64,000 nt of DNA from SIG454 sp045578465. Its GTDB lineage: Bacteria; Bacillota; Clostridia; Monoglobales; Monoglobaceae. Position numbers and translations under genes: made by a program. Numbering within the stretch: position 1 is the stretch's first letter; every line of letters starts with the position of its first letter. Where the stretch lies: positions 15,640 through 79,639 of the forward strand of contig JAZNKJ010000009.1 in NCBI GenBank assembly GCA_045578465.1. The letters are read 5' to 3'. The notes below the pieces were generated by a model, which ran no database searches, was not told the DNA's origin, and saw nothing but the letters and a program-made list of their open reading frames with translations. Below, one piece after another: positions 35,347-43,819 of this stretch.

Positions 35347-36774
35347 ATGAAAATACTTATGGCCTCCTCCGAGGTTGCGCCATATGCTAAAAGCGGAGGC
35401 TTGGGCGATGTTTTGGGTGCTCTCCCTCAGGCCCTTGTAAAAGAAGGGCATGAGGTAGCTGTTGTGCTTCCTAAATACGGCGGAATCAAAGAAGAATTTG
35501 TAAATCAGATGGAGTATAAATTCTTTATTTATATCCCTGTTGGTTGGAGAAATAAATATTGCGGAGTTTTTGAAATAGTTAAAGACGGCGTTTCCTATTA
35601 TTTCGTCGACAACGAATATTATTTCGGTGCAAAAGAGCTCTATCTCTGGAACGATTTGGAAAGGTTTGCCTTTTTCGATAAGGCCTGCCTTGAAATCTTA
35701 AAAGGGATTAACTTTAAACCTGATGTTATCCACTGCAATGACTGGCAGACGGGAATGATTCCTGTGCTACTCGACGCATATTATAAAAGAGATGAGTTTT
35801 ATTCCGGTATTAAAACCGTGTTTACTATCCATAACCTTAAATATCAAGGTGTTTATGATGTGAATGTGGCCCGTGATTTCTTCTCTTTAAATGAGGGATA
35901 TTTCACTAACGATAAACTGGAATACCACGGCTGTGCCAACCTTTTAAAAGCGGGAATTGTTTATGCAAACGAGGTAACAACTGTTAGCCCGACTTATGCA
36001 AACGAGATTAAAACTCCAATCGGCGGAGAGGGTCTTGACGGCCTGCTTCGTGCAAGAGAAAATTCTCTTACGGGGATTATAAACGGAATTGACTATAATG
36101 AATATAATCCGCGGACGGATAAAATGATTTTTAAGAATTTCAATCTCAACAACTTCATAGAAGGCAAAAAGGCAAACAAAATGGCTCTTCAAGAGTATCT
36201 AAACCTTCCTGTTGACGGGGAAAAGGTTATGATTGGCCTTGTTTCAAGACTGGTTGACCAAAAGGGTCTTGATTTAATTGCAAACGCTATGGATTCTCTT
36301 ATGGGAATGGATATTCAGTTTGTAATTTTGGGAACGGGGGAAGAAAAATATGAAAATCTTTTCCGCCATTATGCTTATCATAATCCCCATAAGGTTTCGG
36401 CGAATATCACTTTTTCAAATGACCTTGCCCATAAGATTTATGCAGGCTGTGATTTGTTCTTAATGCCGTCAATGTTTGAGCCTTGTGGCTTAGGACAGCT
36501 TATCGCTCTCTCCTACGGAACAATCCCGATTGTCCGTGAAACAGGCGGTCTTTCTGACACCATAAAACCTTATAACGAATTTACGGGAGAGGGAAATGGT
36601 TTCAGCTTTGCTCCTTATAACGCAGAGGACATGATGTTTACCATTCGCAGAGCCATAGATTTCTTCTCCAATAAAGAGGTTTGGAAGAAACTTGTCCGCC
36701 GTGCATTAAAAGAAAATTTCTCCTGGGAAGAATCTGCAAAAAAATATATTGAAATTTATGAGAAAATAGTGTAA
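35347..36774 (+). CDS. glgA: Glycogen (starch) synthase, ADP-glucose type
   Basis: GT5 enzyme elongating alpha-1,4 chains from ADP-glucose. 475 residues. The N-terminal ADP-glucose motif AKSGGLGDVLGALPQAL (the KxGGLG loop) is near residue 15. HCNDWQTGMIPVLL is in the middle, and FLMPSMFEPCGLGQLIALSYG near 375 is the C-terminal glucosyltransferase signature. It follows glgD by 33 bp. Confidence 0.97.
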   Translation: MKILMASSEVAPYAKSGGLGDVLGALPQALVKEGHEVAVVLPKYGGIKEEFVNQMEYKFFIYIPVGWRNKYCGVFEIVKDGVSYYFVDNEYYFGAKELYLWNDLERFAFFDKACLEILKGINFKPDVIHCNDWQTGMIPVLLDAYYKRDEFYSGIKTVFTIHNLKYQGVYDVNVARDFFSLNEGYFTNDKLEYHGCANLLKAGIVYANEVTTVSPTYANEIKTPIGGEGLDGLLRARENSLTGIINGIDYNEYNPRTDKMIFKNFNLNNFIEGKKANKMALQEYLNLPVDGEKVMIGLVSRLVDQKGLDLIANAMDSLMGMDIQFVILGTGEEKYENLFRHYAYHNPHKVSANITFSNDLAHKIYAGCDLFLMPSMFEPCGLGQLIALSYGTIPIVRETGGLSDTIKPYNEFTGEGNGFSFAPYNAEDMMFTIRRAIDFFSNKEVWKKLVRRALKENFSWEESAKKYIEIYEKIV

Positions 36775-36779
36775 AATAA

Positions 36780-36840
36780 GAGAGGTAACGCTTTTTGGCG
36801 TTACCTCTCCCCATAATTTCGGGGAATTCTTATTTTTTAA
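36780..36840 (+). other. Tandem stem-loops between glgA and glgP
   Basis: A 12-bp perfect stem GAGAGGTAACGC (36780-36791) with GCGTTACCTCTC (36798-36809), loop TTTTTG, is followed at once by a CCCC/GGGG mini-stem (36809-36824) and only later by T's (about 36831-36838). This is atypical for a terminator; it may be a weak terminator or an mRNA-stabilising structure that sets the glgP level. Confidence 0.6.
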
Positions 36841-36868
36841 GGCAGTAAAAATGAAAGGTGAAAAAGAA

Positions 36869-39325
36869 ATGGCAAAAAAGATGACAAAAGCGGAGTATAC
36901 GGCGCAAAAAGAGCAAATCAAAAGCGCTGTTGCAGGAAAGCTCCGCAGACACTACGCGAAAACTTTTGAAAACGCAACCCCTGCCCAGATTTATAAGGCT
37001 TGTGCAAGCGTTGTTCAGGATACAATTATGGAGAAATGGGCGCTTTCAAGAGAGAGACTTGAAAACGGCCACGAAAAAGAGCTTTATTATCTCTCTTTTG
37101 AGTTTTTAATGGGTAGAGCTCTCGGTAATAACCTTATAAACATTTTGCAAATGGATGTGTATAGGGACGCCCTCTCTGAATGCGGTCTTGACCTTGCTCA
37201 GATTGAAGAAGTTGAAAATGATGCAGGACTTGGAAACGGTGGTTTAGGACGACTTGCGGCTTGTTTCTTAGACTCTCTTTCAACTCTTGAAATTCCTGCA
37301 TTCGGTTGCGGAATAAGATATGAATATGGTCTCTTCCGCCAGAAAATCGTTGACGGCTACCAGACAGAAATGCCTGACCCGTGGCTTGAAGACGGAAACG
37401 CATGGGAAGTTGAACGCCCTGAGGATCAGGTTGAAGTTCACTATAACGGAAGAATTGAAGAATATTTTGAAGACGGAAAAATGAAGTTCCGCCACACCGA
37501 CTATAACACAGTTATTGGTATGCCTTATGATATGCCGATTTCAGGCTTTGACTCAAAGCTTGTTAACACATTAAGACTCTGGAAAGCCCGCTCTCCTCAG
37601 GTTATCAATATGAGCGAGTTTAACCGTGGGGACTATGCAATGGCTATGAAGGATAAAGAGCTTGCGGAAGTGGTTTCTAAAATCCTTTATCCAGAGGATA
37701 ACCACTATGAAGGAAAACTTTTAAGACTTAAACAGCAGTATTTCTTCGTGTCTGCAACAATCCAGTGGATTTTAAAGAAGCAAAAGCGCAGAGGCCACTC
37801 CCTCTATGAACTTCCGAAGTATGTGCAAATTCATATAAACGATACCCACCCAACTCTTGCAATTCCTGAGCTTATGCGAATTTTGATGGACGAAGAAGGC
37901 TTTGGTTGGGACGAGGCATGGGATGTTGCAACAAAAACCTTTGCTTATACAAACCATACAATCTTAACAGAAGCATTAGAAAGATGGCCGGTTTCAATGT
38001 TTGAAACCCTTCTTCCGAGAATTCTCCAGATTGTCCGTGAAATTGACAGAAGACAAAGAGAAAATTTAAGAAATACTTTCGGGGACGACCACGGCAAGAT
38101 TGAATATATGGCGGTTATATCTAACGGAAATGTTAATATGGCAAATATGTGTATGACAACCTGCCACAGCATAAATGGTGTTGCGGCTCTCCATACAGAG
38201 ATTCTTAAAAAGGAAACATTTAAGGATTATTACAGCATCTATCCTGATAAGTTCAAGAATGTAACAAACGGCGTAACTCCAAGAAGATGGCTCTATAAGG
38301 CAAATCCGGCTCTTGCTTCTCTTATAACCGACGCAATCGGGGATAAGTGGATTAAGAAAGCGGAAAATCTTGAAAAGCTTATGCCTTTTGCCGATGACAG
38401 CGCATTTTGTGAGAAGTTTGACAAGATTAAGAATGACAATAAGATTGTTCTTGCAAACTATATTAAAGAGCATAACGGAATTACAGTTGACCCAAGCTCA
38501 TTATTTGATGTGCAGATTAAGAGACTTCACGAATATAAGCGTCAGCTCCTTAAAGTTATGCATATTATCTATCGCTATAAGATGATAACCGAAAATCCGT
38601 CTCAGGCATCTATGCTCCCTGAAACATTCATTTTCGGGGCAAAGGCGGCGCCTGGTTATCATGCGGCAAAGCTTATTATCAAGCTTATCAATAATGTTGC
38701 TGAGGTTGTTAACAACGACCCGAGAACAAAGGACATTTTAAAGGTTGTTTTCATTGAGAATTACAGCGTTTCAATAGCCGAGAAAATCGTTGCGGCGGCA
38801 AACCTTTCCGAGCAGATTTCAACTGCGTCCAAAGAGGCAAGCGGAACAGGTAATATGAAGCTTATGCTTAACGGTGCGCTGACAATCGGAACAATGGACG
38901 GCGCTAATGTTGAAATTGCAGAGAGAGTGGGACTTGATAATATTTATATCTTCGGCCTTTCCTCTGATGAGGTTCTCTCAATTTATGCATCAGGGCACAG
39001 CCCAAGCCCTGCAATTTATTCTGAGAATATGGTTATAAAATCAATTGTGGATTCCCTTATTGACGGAACATTCTCCAAAGATAAGCAAAACCTCTTTAAC
39101 GATATTTACCACGAGCTTGTGTTCGGCAGAGGAAACTTTGCAGACCAGTATCTCTTGCTCCGTGACTTTGAATCTTATCTCAATGCAAGCCATAAGGTTG
39201 CAAAAGAATTCGTTCAGCCTGAGATTTGGAACAAGAAAGCGGTTATCAATGTTTCCAAGGCAGGATTTTTCTCCTCCGACAGATCCATCGAAGACTATAA
39301 CCGAGACATCTGGCATTTAAGATAA
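36869..39325 (+). CDS. glgP: Glycogen/starch phosphorylase
   Basis: GT35 enzyme releasing glucose-1-phosphate from glycogen, with pyridoxal phosphate. 818 residues from ATG 36869, which has AAAGGTG 8 bases upstream; an in-frame ATG at 36851 is also possible. Motifs: EVENDAGLGNGGLGRLAACFLDS near 110, INDTHPTLAIPELMR, DVQIKRLHEYKRQ, and the PLP-lysine region EASGTGNMKLMLNGAL near 655. It lies downstream of glgA behind two stem-loops. A second phosphorylase (43809-46088) is coded on the other strand. Confidence 0.97.
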   Translation: MAKKMTKAEYTAQKEQIKSAVAGKLRRHYAKTFENATPAQIYKACASVVQDTIMEKWALSRERLENGHEKELYYLSFEFLMGRALGNNLINILQMDVYRDALSECGLDLAQIEEVENDAGLGNGGLGRLAACFLDSLSTLEIPAFGCGIRYEYGLFRQKIVDGYQTEMPDPWLEDGNAWEVERPEDQVEVHYNGRIEEYFEDGKMKFRHTDYNTVIGMPYDMPISGFDSKLVNTLRLWKARSPQVINMSEFNRGDYAMAMKDKELAEVVSKILYPEDNHYEGKLLRLKQQYFFVSATIQWILKKQKRRGHSLYELPKYVQIHINDTHPTLAIPELMRILMDEEGFGWDEAWDVATKTFAYTNHTILTEALERWPVSMFETLLPRILQIVREIDRRQRENLRNTFGDDHGKIEYMAVISNGNVNMANMCMTTCHSINGVAALHTEILKKETFKDYYSIYPDKFKNVTNGVTPRRWLYKANPALASLITDAIGDKWIKKAENLEKLMPFADDSAFCEKFDKIKNDNKIVLANYIKEHNGITVDPSSLFDVQIKRLHEYKRQLLKVMHIIYRYKMITENPSQASMLPETFIFGAKAAPGYHAAKLIIKLINNVAEVVNNDPRTKDILKVVFIENYSVSIAEKIVAAANLSEQISTASKEASGTGNMKLMLNGALTIGTMDGANVEIAERVGLDNIYIFGLSSDEVLSIYASGHSPSPAIYSENMVIKSIVDSLIDGTFSKDKQNLFNDIYHELVFGRGNFADQYLLLRDFESYLNASHKVAKEFVQPEIWNKKAVINVSKAGFFSSDRSIEDYNRDIWHLR

Positions 39326-39330
39326 TTAAA

Positions 39331-39360
39331 AAGACCTTGCAACTGCAAGGTCTTTTATTT
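39331..39360. terminator. Bidirectional terminator, glgP and malQ
   Basis: 10-bp perfect stem AAGACCTTGC (39331-39340) with GCAAGGTCTT (39345-39354), T's on the right and A's on the left, between convergent genes. Confidence 0.85.
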
Positions 39361-40845
39361 TTATATTCTTCCGAAACGGGCGGATGTGTCATAAATCTTT
39401 TTTGCCAGAGGGAAAGTAAGAAGCTCTTTCTTAACTCGCCATTGCCAGTTGTTTCCCGTTGTGGCAGGAGTGTTTATCCTCGCCTCATCCCCCAGCTTTA
39501 AATAGTCCGAAAGGGGAACAATGCAAAGCTTCGCCTGACTTCTCATGATAAGAGCAATAAGAGGGTCAACAAGAATTTCTCTCGGGGCGTTATCTACGCA
39601 AAGATACTCGCAAACCGCCTTAAAATCTTCATCACTAAGGTTTTTAAGCCAGGATAGGAGAGTTTCGTTGTCGTGGGTCCCTGTGTATGCCACGCAATTT
39701 TCGGGGTAATTGTGAGGGAGATAGTCGTTTTTAAAACCGGTATCTCTTGAATCAAATGCGAATTCAATAACTTTTATCCCTGCAAAACCGCTGTCTTTTA
39801 AAAGCTGTTTAACCTCAGGGGTTATAAAACCTAAATCCTCTGCAATAACATTTTTCTCTCCCAAAACCTTTTCCATCTCTAAAAAGAGCTCCATCCCCGG
39901 CCCTTTTTCCCACTTACCGATTGTTGCGTCGGGATTTCCATAGGGGATTGAATAGTAAGCCTCAAAACCTCGGAAATGGTCAATTCGAAGACAGTCAAAA
40001 AGCTTAAAGGAATGGTCAAGACGCTTCATCCACCAGAAATAGTTTTCCTTTTTGTGAGTTTTCCAGTCATAAAGGGGGTTCCCCCAAAGCTGACCCAAAG
40101 GAGAAAAGGCATCAGGAGGGCATCCTGCAACGGCGATTGGAGTGCGGTCTTCTTCCAACTGAAAAAGCTGTGGGTTTGCCCAGACATCCGCGCTGTCCAT
40201 TGAAGCGTAAATCGGAAGATCGCCGATTATTAAAATGCCTTTTTCGTTTGCGTATTTTTTAAGTGCTTTCCACTGAGAAGAAAATTCAAATTGTAAGAAA
40301 CACCAGAAGTTCATCTCGTCTGAAAGATCGCTCTGATATTTTAAGAGGGCAGAAGGCTCTCTTCTTTTTATGTCCTCATCCCATAAAAGCCATTCTTTTC
40401 CGCCGTAGCGCCCTTTGATTGCCATAAAAAGAGCATAGTCTAAGAGCCAATAGGAATTTTCTCTTTTGAAGGTTTCAAAGTCCTCATCAGGGACAAATCT
40501 TGAATAGGCCTTTCTCAAAAGAGGATAGCGGTTATTATACTGTTTTTCATAGTCAACATAATTTTCGTCTGTGCCAAAGTCGCAAAAGTCACATTCCTCA
40601 CGGGAGAGGAGCTTCTTTTCTATGAGCGTGTCAAGGCTTATCATATAAGGATTTCCGGCAAAAGAGGAAGGAGACTGATAAGGGGAGTCGCCGTAGCTGG
40701 TCTGCCCTAAGGGGAGAATTTGCCAATAACTCTGCCCTGACAAAGATAAAAAGTCAACAAACTCATAAGCACTTTTGGAAAAACAGCCTATACCGTATTT
40801 TGACGGCAGAGAAGTTATTGGTAGTAAAACACCTGCTTTTTTCAT
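39361..40845 (-). CDS. malQ: 4-alpha-glucanotransferase (amylomaltase)
   Basis: GH77 enzyme that disproportionates maltodextrins, releasing glucose. 494 residues. It begins KKAGVLLPITSLPSKYGIGCFS. The active-site regions are visible: FDCLRIDHFRGFEAYY near 287-303 (catalytic Asp), IAEDLGFITPEV near 335 (Glu) and AYTGTHDNETLLSWL near 387 (Asp). It is the last gene of the leftward operon malP-PTS-EEP-malQ. Together with the phosphorylase it forms the classical maltodextrin pair. Confidence 0.96.
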   Translation of the reverse strand: MKKAGVLLPITSLPSKYGIGCFSKSAYEFVDFLSLSGQSYWQILPLGQTSYGDSPYQSPSSFAGNPYMISLDTLIEKKLLSREECDFCDFGTDENYVDYEKQYNNRYPLLRKAYSRFVPDEDFETFKRENSYWLLDYALFMAIKGRYGGKEWLLWDEDIKRREPSALLKYQSDLSDEMNFWCFLQFEFSSQWKALKKYANEKGILIIGDLPIYASMDSADVWANPQLFQLEEDRTPIAVAGCPPDAFSPLGQLWGNPLYDWKTHKKENYFWWMKRLDHSFKLFDCLRIDHFRGFEAYYSIPYGNPDATIGKWEKGPGMELFLEMEKVLGEKNVIAEDLGFITPEVKQLLKDSGFAGIKVIEFAFDSRDTGFKNDYLPHNYPENCVAYTGTHDNETLLSWLKNLSDEDFKAVCEYLCVDNAPREILVDPLIALIMRSQAKLCIVPLSDYLKLGDEARINTPATTGNNWQWRVKKELLTFPLAKKIYDTSARFGRI

Positions 40846-40863
40846 TTTTGCCTCCTTGTTAAT

Positions 40864-41691
40864 TTAAAGCTCGCCATCTGCCACAATTAAAACTCCGCAG
40901 TGGTCCGAAACTTTTTTGGTATCTTTCCCGTCAAATAGGACCTTTGATGAGAAAACTTTAATATTATGATTTGAAAATATATAGTCAATCCGTTTGTCTT
41001 TTTTGTTGTGACTCCAACCGTCAATTTTTCCAAAGACGGTTGCGCCTTCGTCCTTTTCCTTTGCTAAGGAATAAGTGTCAAGCCAGCCTGATTTTAAGAT
41101 TTCGCTGTATGCTCCGCTCTCTTCTGAGGAGGGTGCATTGAAATCTCCCATAAGAAAAATGTTTTCATCGCTTTTCGGAGAAAGGTGGTGGTTAAGACTT
41201 TCAAGCTGATAGGAAAAAGGCTCTTCACTATCGCCCATCCAACCCGTGTGAACACAGCAGAAAATCTTATTCCCGATTTTAACGGACAATGCCTTGCGGG
41301 TACGAAAATTCTTATAGTCCGTGCCCTTTGAAATATAGAAAGATTTTATTTCCTCAAAGGGAGTTTTAGAAAAAAGCGAGAGACCTTCGTCAAATTTTTC
41401 ATATCCGCACTTTATCCCTGCCCAGGTGAAAAAATAATTTTCTCCCTGTTCTTTAAGGATTTTTGCAATTTTTAAAGCATGATTGTCGATTTTAAGGGGA
41501 ATGAAGTTATCCCCTTTTATAAAACCGAAAGTTTCGGGCGAGGGACAAAGGGGAGAATTAACCCCCTGATTGACCTCTTGAAGTGCAATAACATCAGGTT
41601 TTATTTTAACAATTTCTTCGGCAAAAATCAAGCACTTTTTTTCATATTCTTCTTCAATAAGACTGTGGGTGTTAAGAGTTAAAAGCTTCAT
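40864..41691 (-). CDS. Endonuclease/exonuclease/phosphatase-fold protein
   Basis: 275 residues of the DNase I-like (EEP) fold: KLLTLNTHSLIEEEYEKK at the start, VIALQEVNQG with the metal-binding Glu, FLMGDFNAPSSEESG with Asp and Asn, and KVSDHCGVLIV with the terminal Asp-His pair. There is no signal peptide. The substrate cannot be inferred: the fold includes nucleases, lipid and sugar-phosphate phosphatases. It sits 1 bp after the PTS gene and 18 bp before malQ, so a phosphatase role in sugar metabolism is conceivable. Confidence 0.85.
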   Translation of the reverse strand: MKLLTLNTHSLIEEEYEKKCLIFAEEIVKIKPDVIALQEVNQGVNSPLCPSPETFGFIKGDNFIPLKIDNHALKIAKILKEQGENYFFTWAGIKCGYEKFDEGLSLFSKTPFEEIKSFYISKGTDYKNFRTRKALSVKIGNKIFCCVHTGWMGDSEEPFSYQLESLNHHLSPKSDENIFLMGDFNAPSSEESGAYSEILKSGWLDTYSLAKEKDEGATVFGKIDGWSHNKKDKRIDYIFSNHNIKVFSSKVLFDGKDTKKVSDHCGVLIVADGEL

Positions 41692-41692
41692 A

Positions 41693-43819
41693 TTAAAGAA
41701 TATCGTTAATGTCGGACTTTAAAATGTCCGCCTGAGGCCCGTAAACCGCCTGAACTCCCGTTCCCTTAACGAAAAGTCCGAGAGCGCCTTCTTTTTTCCA
41801 CTCTTTAAGAGGAGCGACCTTTTCGGGATCTTTAACGGTTATCCGAAGCCTTGTCATACAGGCGTCAACCAGAGAAATGTTTTCCCTGCCTCCTAAGAGC
41901 GCAATAATTCGCTCTGCCTTGTCGTTTTTCTTTTCTTCTTTATCGTTTGGAACTTCCTCTAAGGGTGCGTCGGTGTAATTTCCCATTCGCCCCGGAGTTG
42001 CATAGCCTAGTTTTCCTATCATATAGTATGCAACAAAATAGCCAACGGCGAAGAAAAGAATTGTAACTAAAACAAAGTTTATGATGTCTCCTAAAAGTCC
42101 TGCGTTTATTGACATAGGGAGCCTTGTTAAAAGCTCAATGTTCCCGAAAGAGTGAAGCCTTAAATTTATAATTCCAGCCGAGGCAAAGGCAATTCCTTGC
42201 AAAACAGAATAGACAATATAAAGAGGGATTGCGCAGAACATAAACATAAATTCAAGAGGCTCTGTTACTCCCGTTAAGAATACCGCAAGTCCTGATGAGA
42301 GGAACATTGATTTATATTTGCTTCGCTTGTCTTTATCAACTCGGCGATACATGGCAAGACCAACCCCTAAAAGAAGACCTGACGAGCCAATCATCTGCCC
42401 CACCTTAAATCTTGCAGGGGTAATTCCGTTTAAGAGCGCGGTGTATGACGCTGTGTCCCCCGCGTTTTTAAAGCCGATAAGGTCAGAAATCCAGGCAAGC
42501 CAGAGAGGGTCCTGACCGAAAACAGTTGTGCCCGCGCTGGCTCCCGTCTGAATTATATAAGTTCCGCCGAAAGAGGTGTAGTTCATTGGGATTGTAAGCA
42601 TATGATGAAGCCCGAAGGGGAGAAGAAGACGCTCTAATGTTCCGTAAATAAATGGCGCAAGGATTGGGGAAGTGTCTGCCGAAGATGCAATCCAAAGGCC
42701 GAATTTGTTAATCCCCATCTGGATAAAGGGCCAGATAATAGAAAGGATTAAAGATGCAAGAACCGAATAGAAAATAACAACCAAGGGAACAAATCGTTTA
42801 CCGTTAAAGAATGACAAAACATCAGGGAGAGAACGGAAATTATAGTATTTATTATAGACAATTCCGCCCAAGAAACCTGAAATAATACCAACGAAAACAC
42901 CCATATTAAGGGCAGGAGAACCAAGAACGGAAGTGAAATAACCGTTAACTAAAATCTCCTGACCGAAAAGGGTCTTTGTTGTGGCATCAGGATTTGCCAG
43001 CATATCTGCCGTAACGCCGAAAATGTTTCCCGTTATATTATTTATGAGGATAAATGCAAGAAGTGCCGCGAAAGCTCCTCCTGCTCGTTCCTTTGCCCAG
43101 GACCCACCAATTGCCACAGCGAAAAGAATATGCAGGTTTCCTATAATCGCCCAGCCGATGTTTTCAAGGATACTGCCAATGCGTAAAACAATGGAGGTGT
43201 CGCCCCCCGACATTGAGATAAGCTTTCCTATACTTATCATAATTCCTGCCGCAGGCATAACGGCAATAACCACCATTAAAACCTTTCCAAGCTTTTGCAA
43301 AAAGTCAAAAACTTTGCCCTTGCCTGCTCCCTTTGTGGAAACTTCTTCCGAGGGGAGAGAAACAGTAAAAAGGGTTTCCTTTGGTTTTTTAAGAGAGTCG
43401 CTTGCAGGTTTTATTTCTGCACCCTCAGGGAGATTGCAGACAATAACAGGGGTTATGGGATTTATATTGTTGTTTTTAAGAATGCTAAGGTCAACCTCTG
43501 CGATAAGGTCACCTGCTTTAACCTTGTCCCCCTCTTTTTTAAAGACCGTAAAGCCTTTCCCTTCAAGAGAAACTGTTTCAAGGCCAACATGAATTAAAAC
43601 TTCAAGGCCATTATCCCCCGTAAAGCTGAATGCGTGCTTTGTGCTTGCGATATTGGTAAGCTCCCCGTCAACAGGGCTTAAAATCTTTCCGTCTTTGGGG
43701 ATAATCGCAACCCCGTCTCCCAAAATCTTTTCCGAAAAGGTGGAGTCAGGGACTTTTTCAAGAGGAACAATTTCCCCGAAAAGGGGTGCCAAAACTTTTG
43801 GTATTTTTTTATCTTTCAT
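41693..43819 (-). CDS. PTS glucose/maltose-type transporter, fused IIA-IIC-IIB
   Basis: A 708-residue phosphotransferase permease with all three domains in the order A-C-B. The IIA domain (residues 1-~150) has phosphorylatable H77 in VLIHVGLETV and H62 in KHAFSFTG. IIC (~165-600) has about ten membrane helices with GLHHMLTIPMNYTSFGG. IIB (~635-708) carries phosphorylatable C654 in DACMTRLR. The glucose superfamily includes glucose, maltose and GlcNAc carriers; the neighbouring malP and malQ favour maltose or glucose. It overlaps the end of malP by 11 bp. Confidence 0.93.
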   Translation of the reverse strand: MKDKKIPKVLAPLFGEIVPLEKVPDSTFSEKILGDGVAIIPKDGKILSPVDGELTNIASTKHAFSFTGDNGLEVLIHVGLETVSLEGKGFTVFKKEGDKVKAGDLIAEVDLSILKNNNINPITPVIVCNLPEGAEIKPASDSLKKPKETLFTVSLPSEEVSTKGAGKGKVFDFLQKLGKVLMVVIAVMPAAGIMISIGKLISMSGGDTSIVLRIGSILENIGWAIIGNLHILFAVAIGGSWAKERAGGAFAALLAFILINNITGNIFGVTADMLANPDATTKTLFGQEILVNGYFTSVLGSPALNMGVFVGIISGFLGGIVYNKYYNFRSLPDVLSFFNGKRFVPLVVIFYSVLASLILSIIWPFIQMGINKFGLWIASSADTSPILAPFIYGTLERLLLPFGLHHMLTIPMNYTSFGGTYIIQTGASAGTTVFGQDPLWLAWISDLIGFKNAGDTASYTALLNGITPARFKVGQMIGSSGLLLGVGLAMYRRVDKDKRSKYKSMFLSSGLAVFLTGVTEPLEFMFMFCAIPLYIVYSVLQGIAFASAGIINLRLHSFGNIELLTRLPMSINAGLLGDIINFVLVTILFFAVGYFVAYYMIGKLGYATPGRMGNYTDAPLEEVPNDKEEKKNDKAERIIALLGGRENISLVDACMTRLRITVKDPEKVAPLKEWKKEGALGLFVKGTGVQAVYGPQADILKSDINDIL

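Noticed and set aside
38066..38473. 135-codon open frame antisense to glgP
   Set aside because: It lies wholly within a strongly conserved coding region, lacks a ribosome binding site and is best explained as a mirror of glgP codon usage. The same holds for other antisense frames in gyrB, glgC, PTS and nadE.
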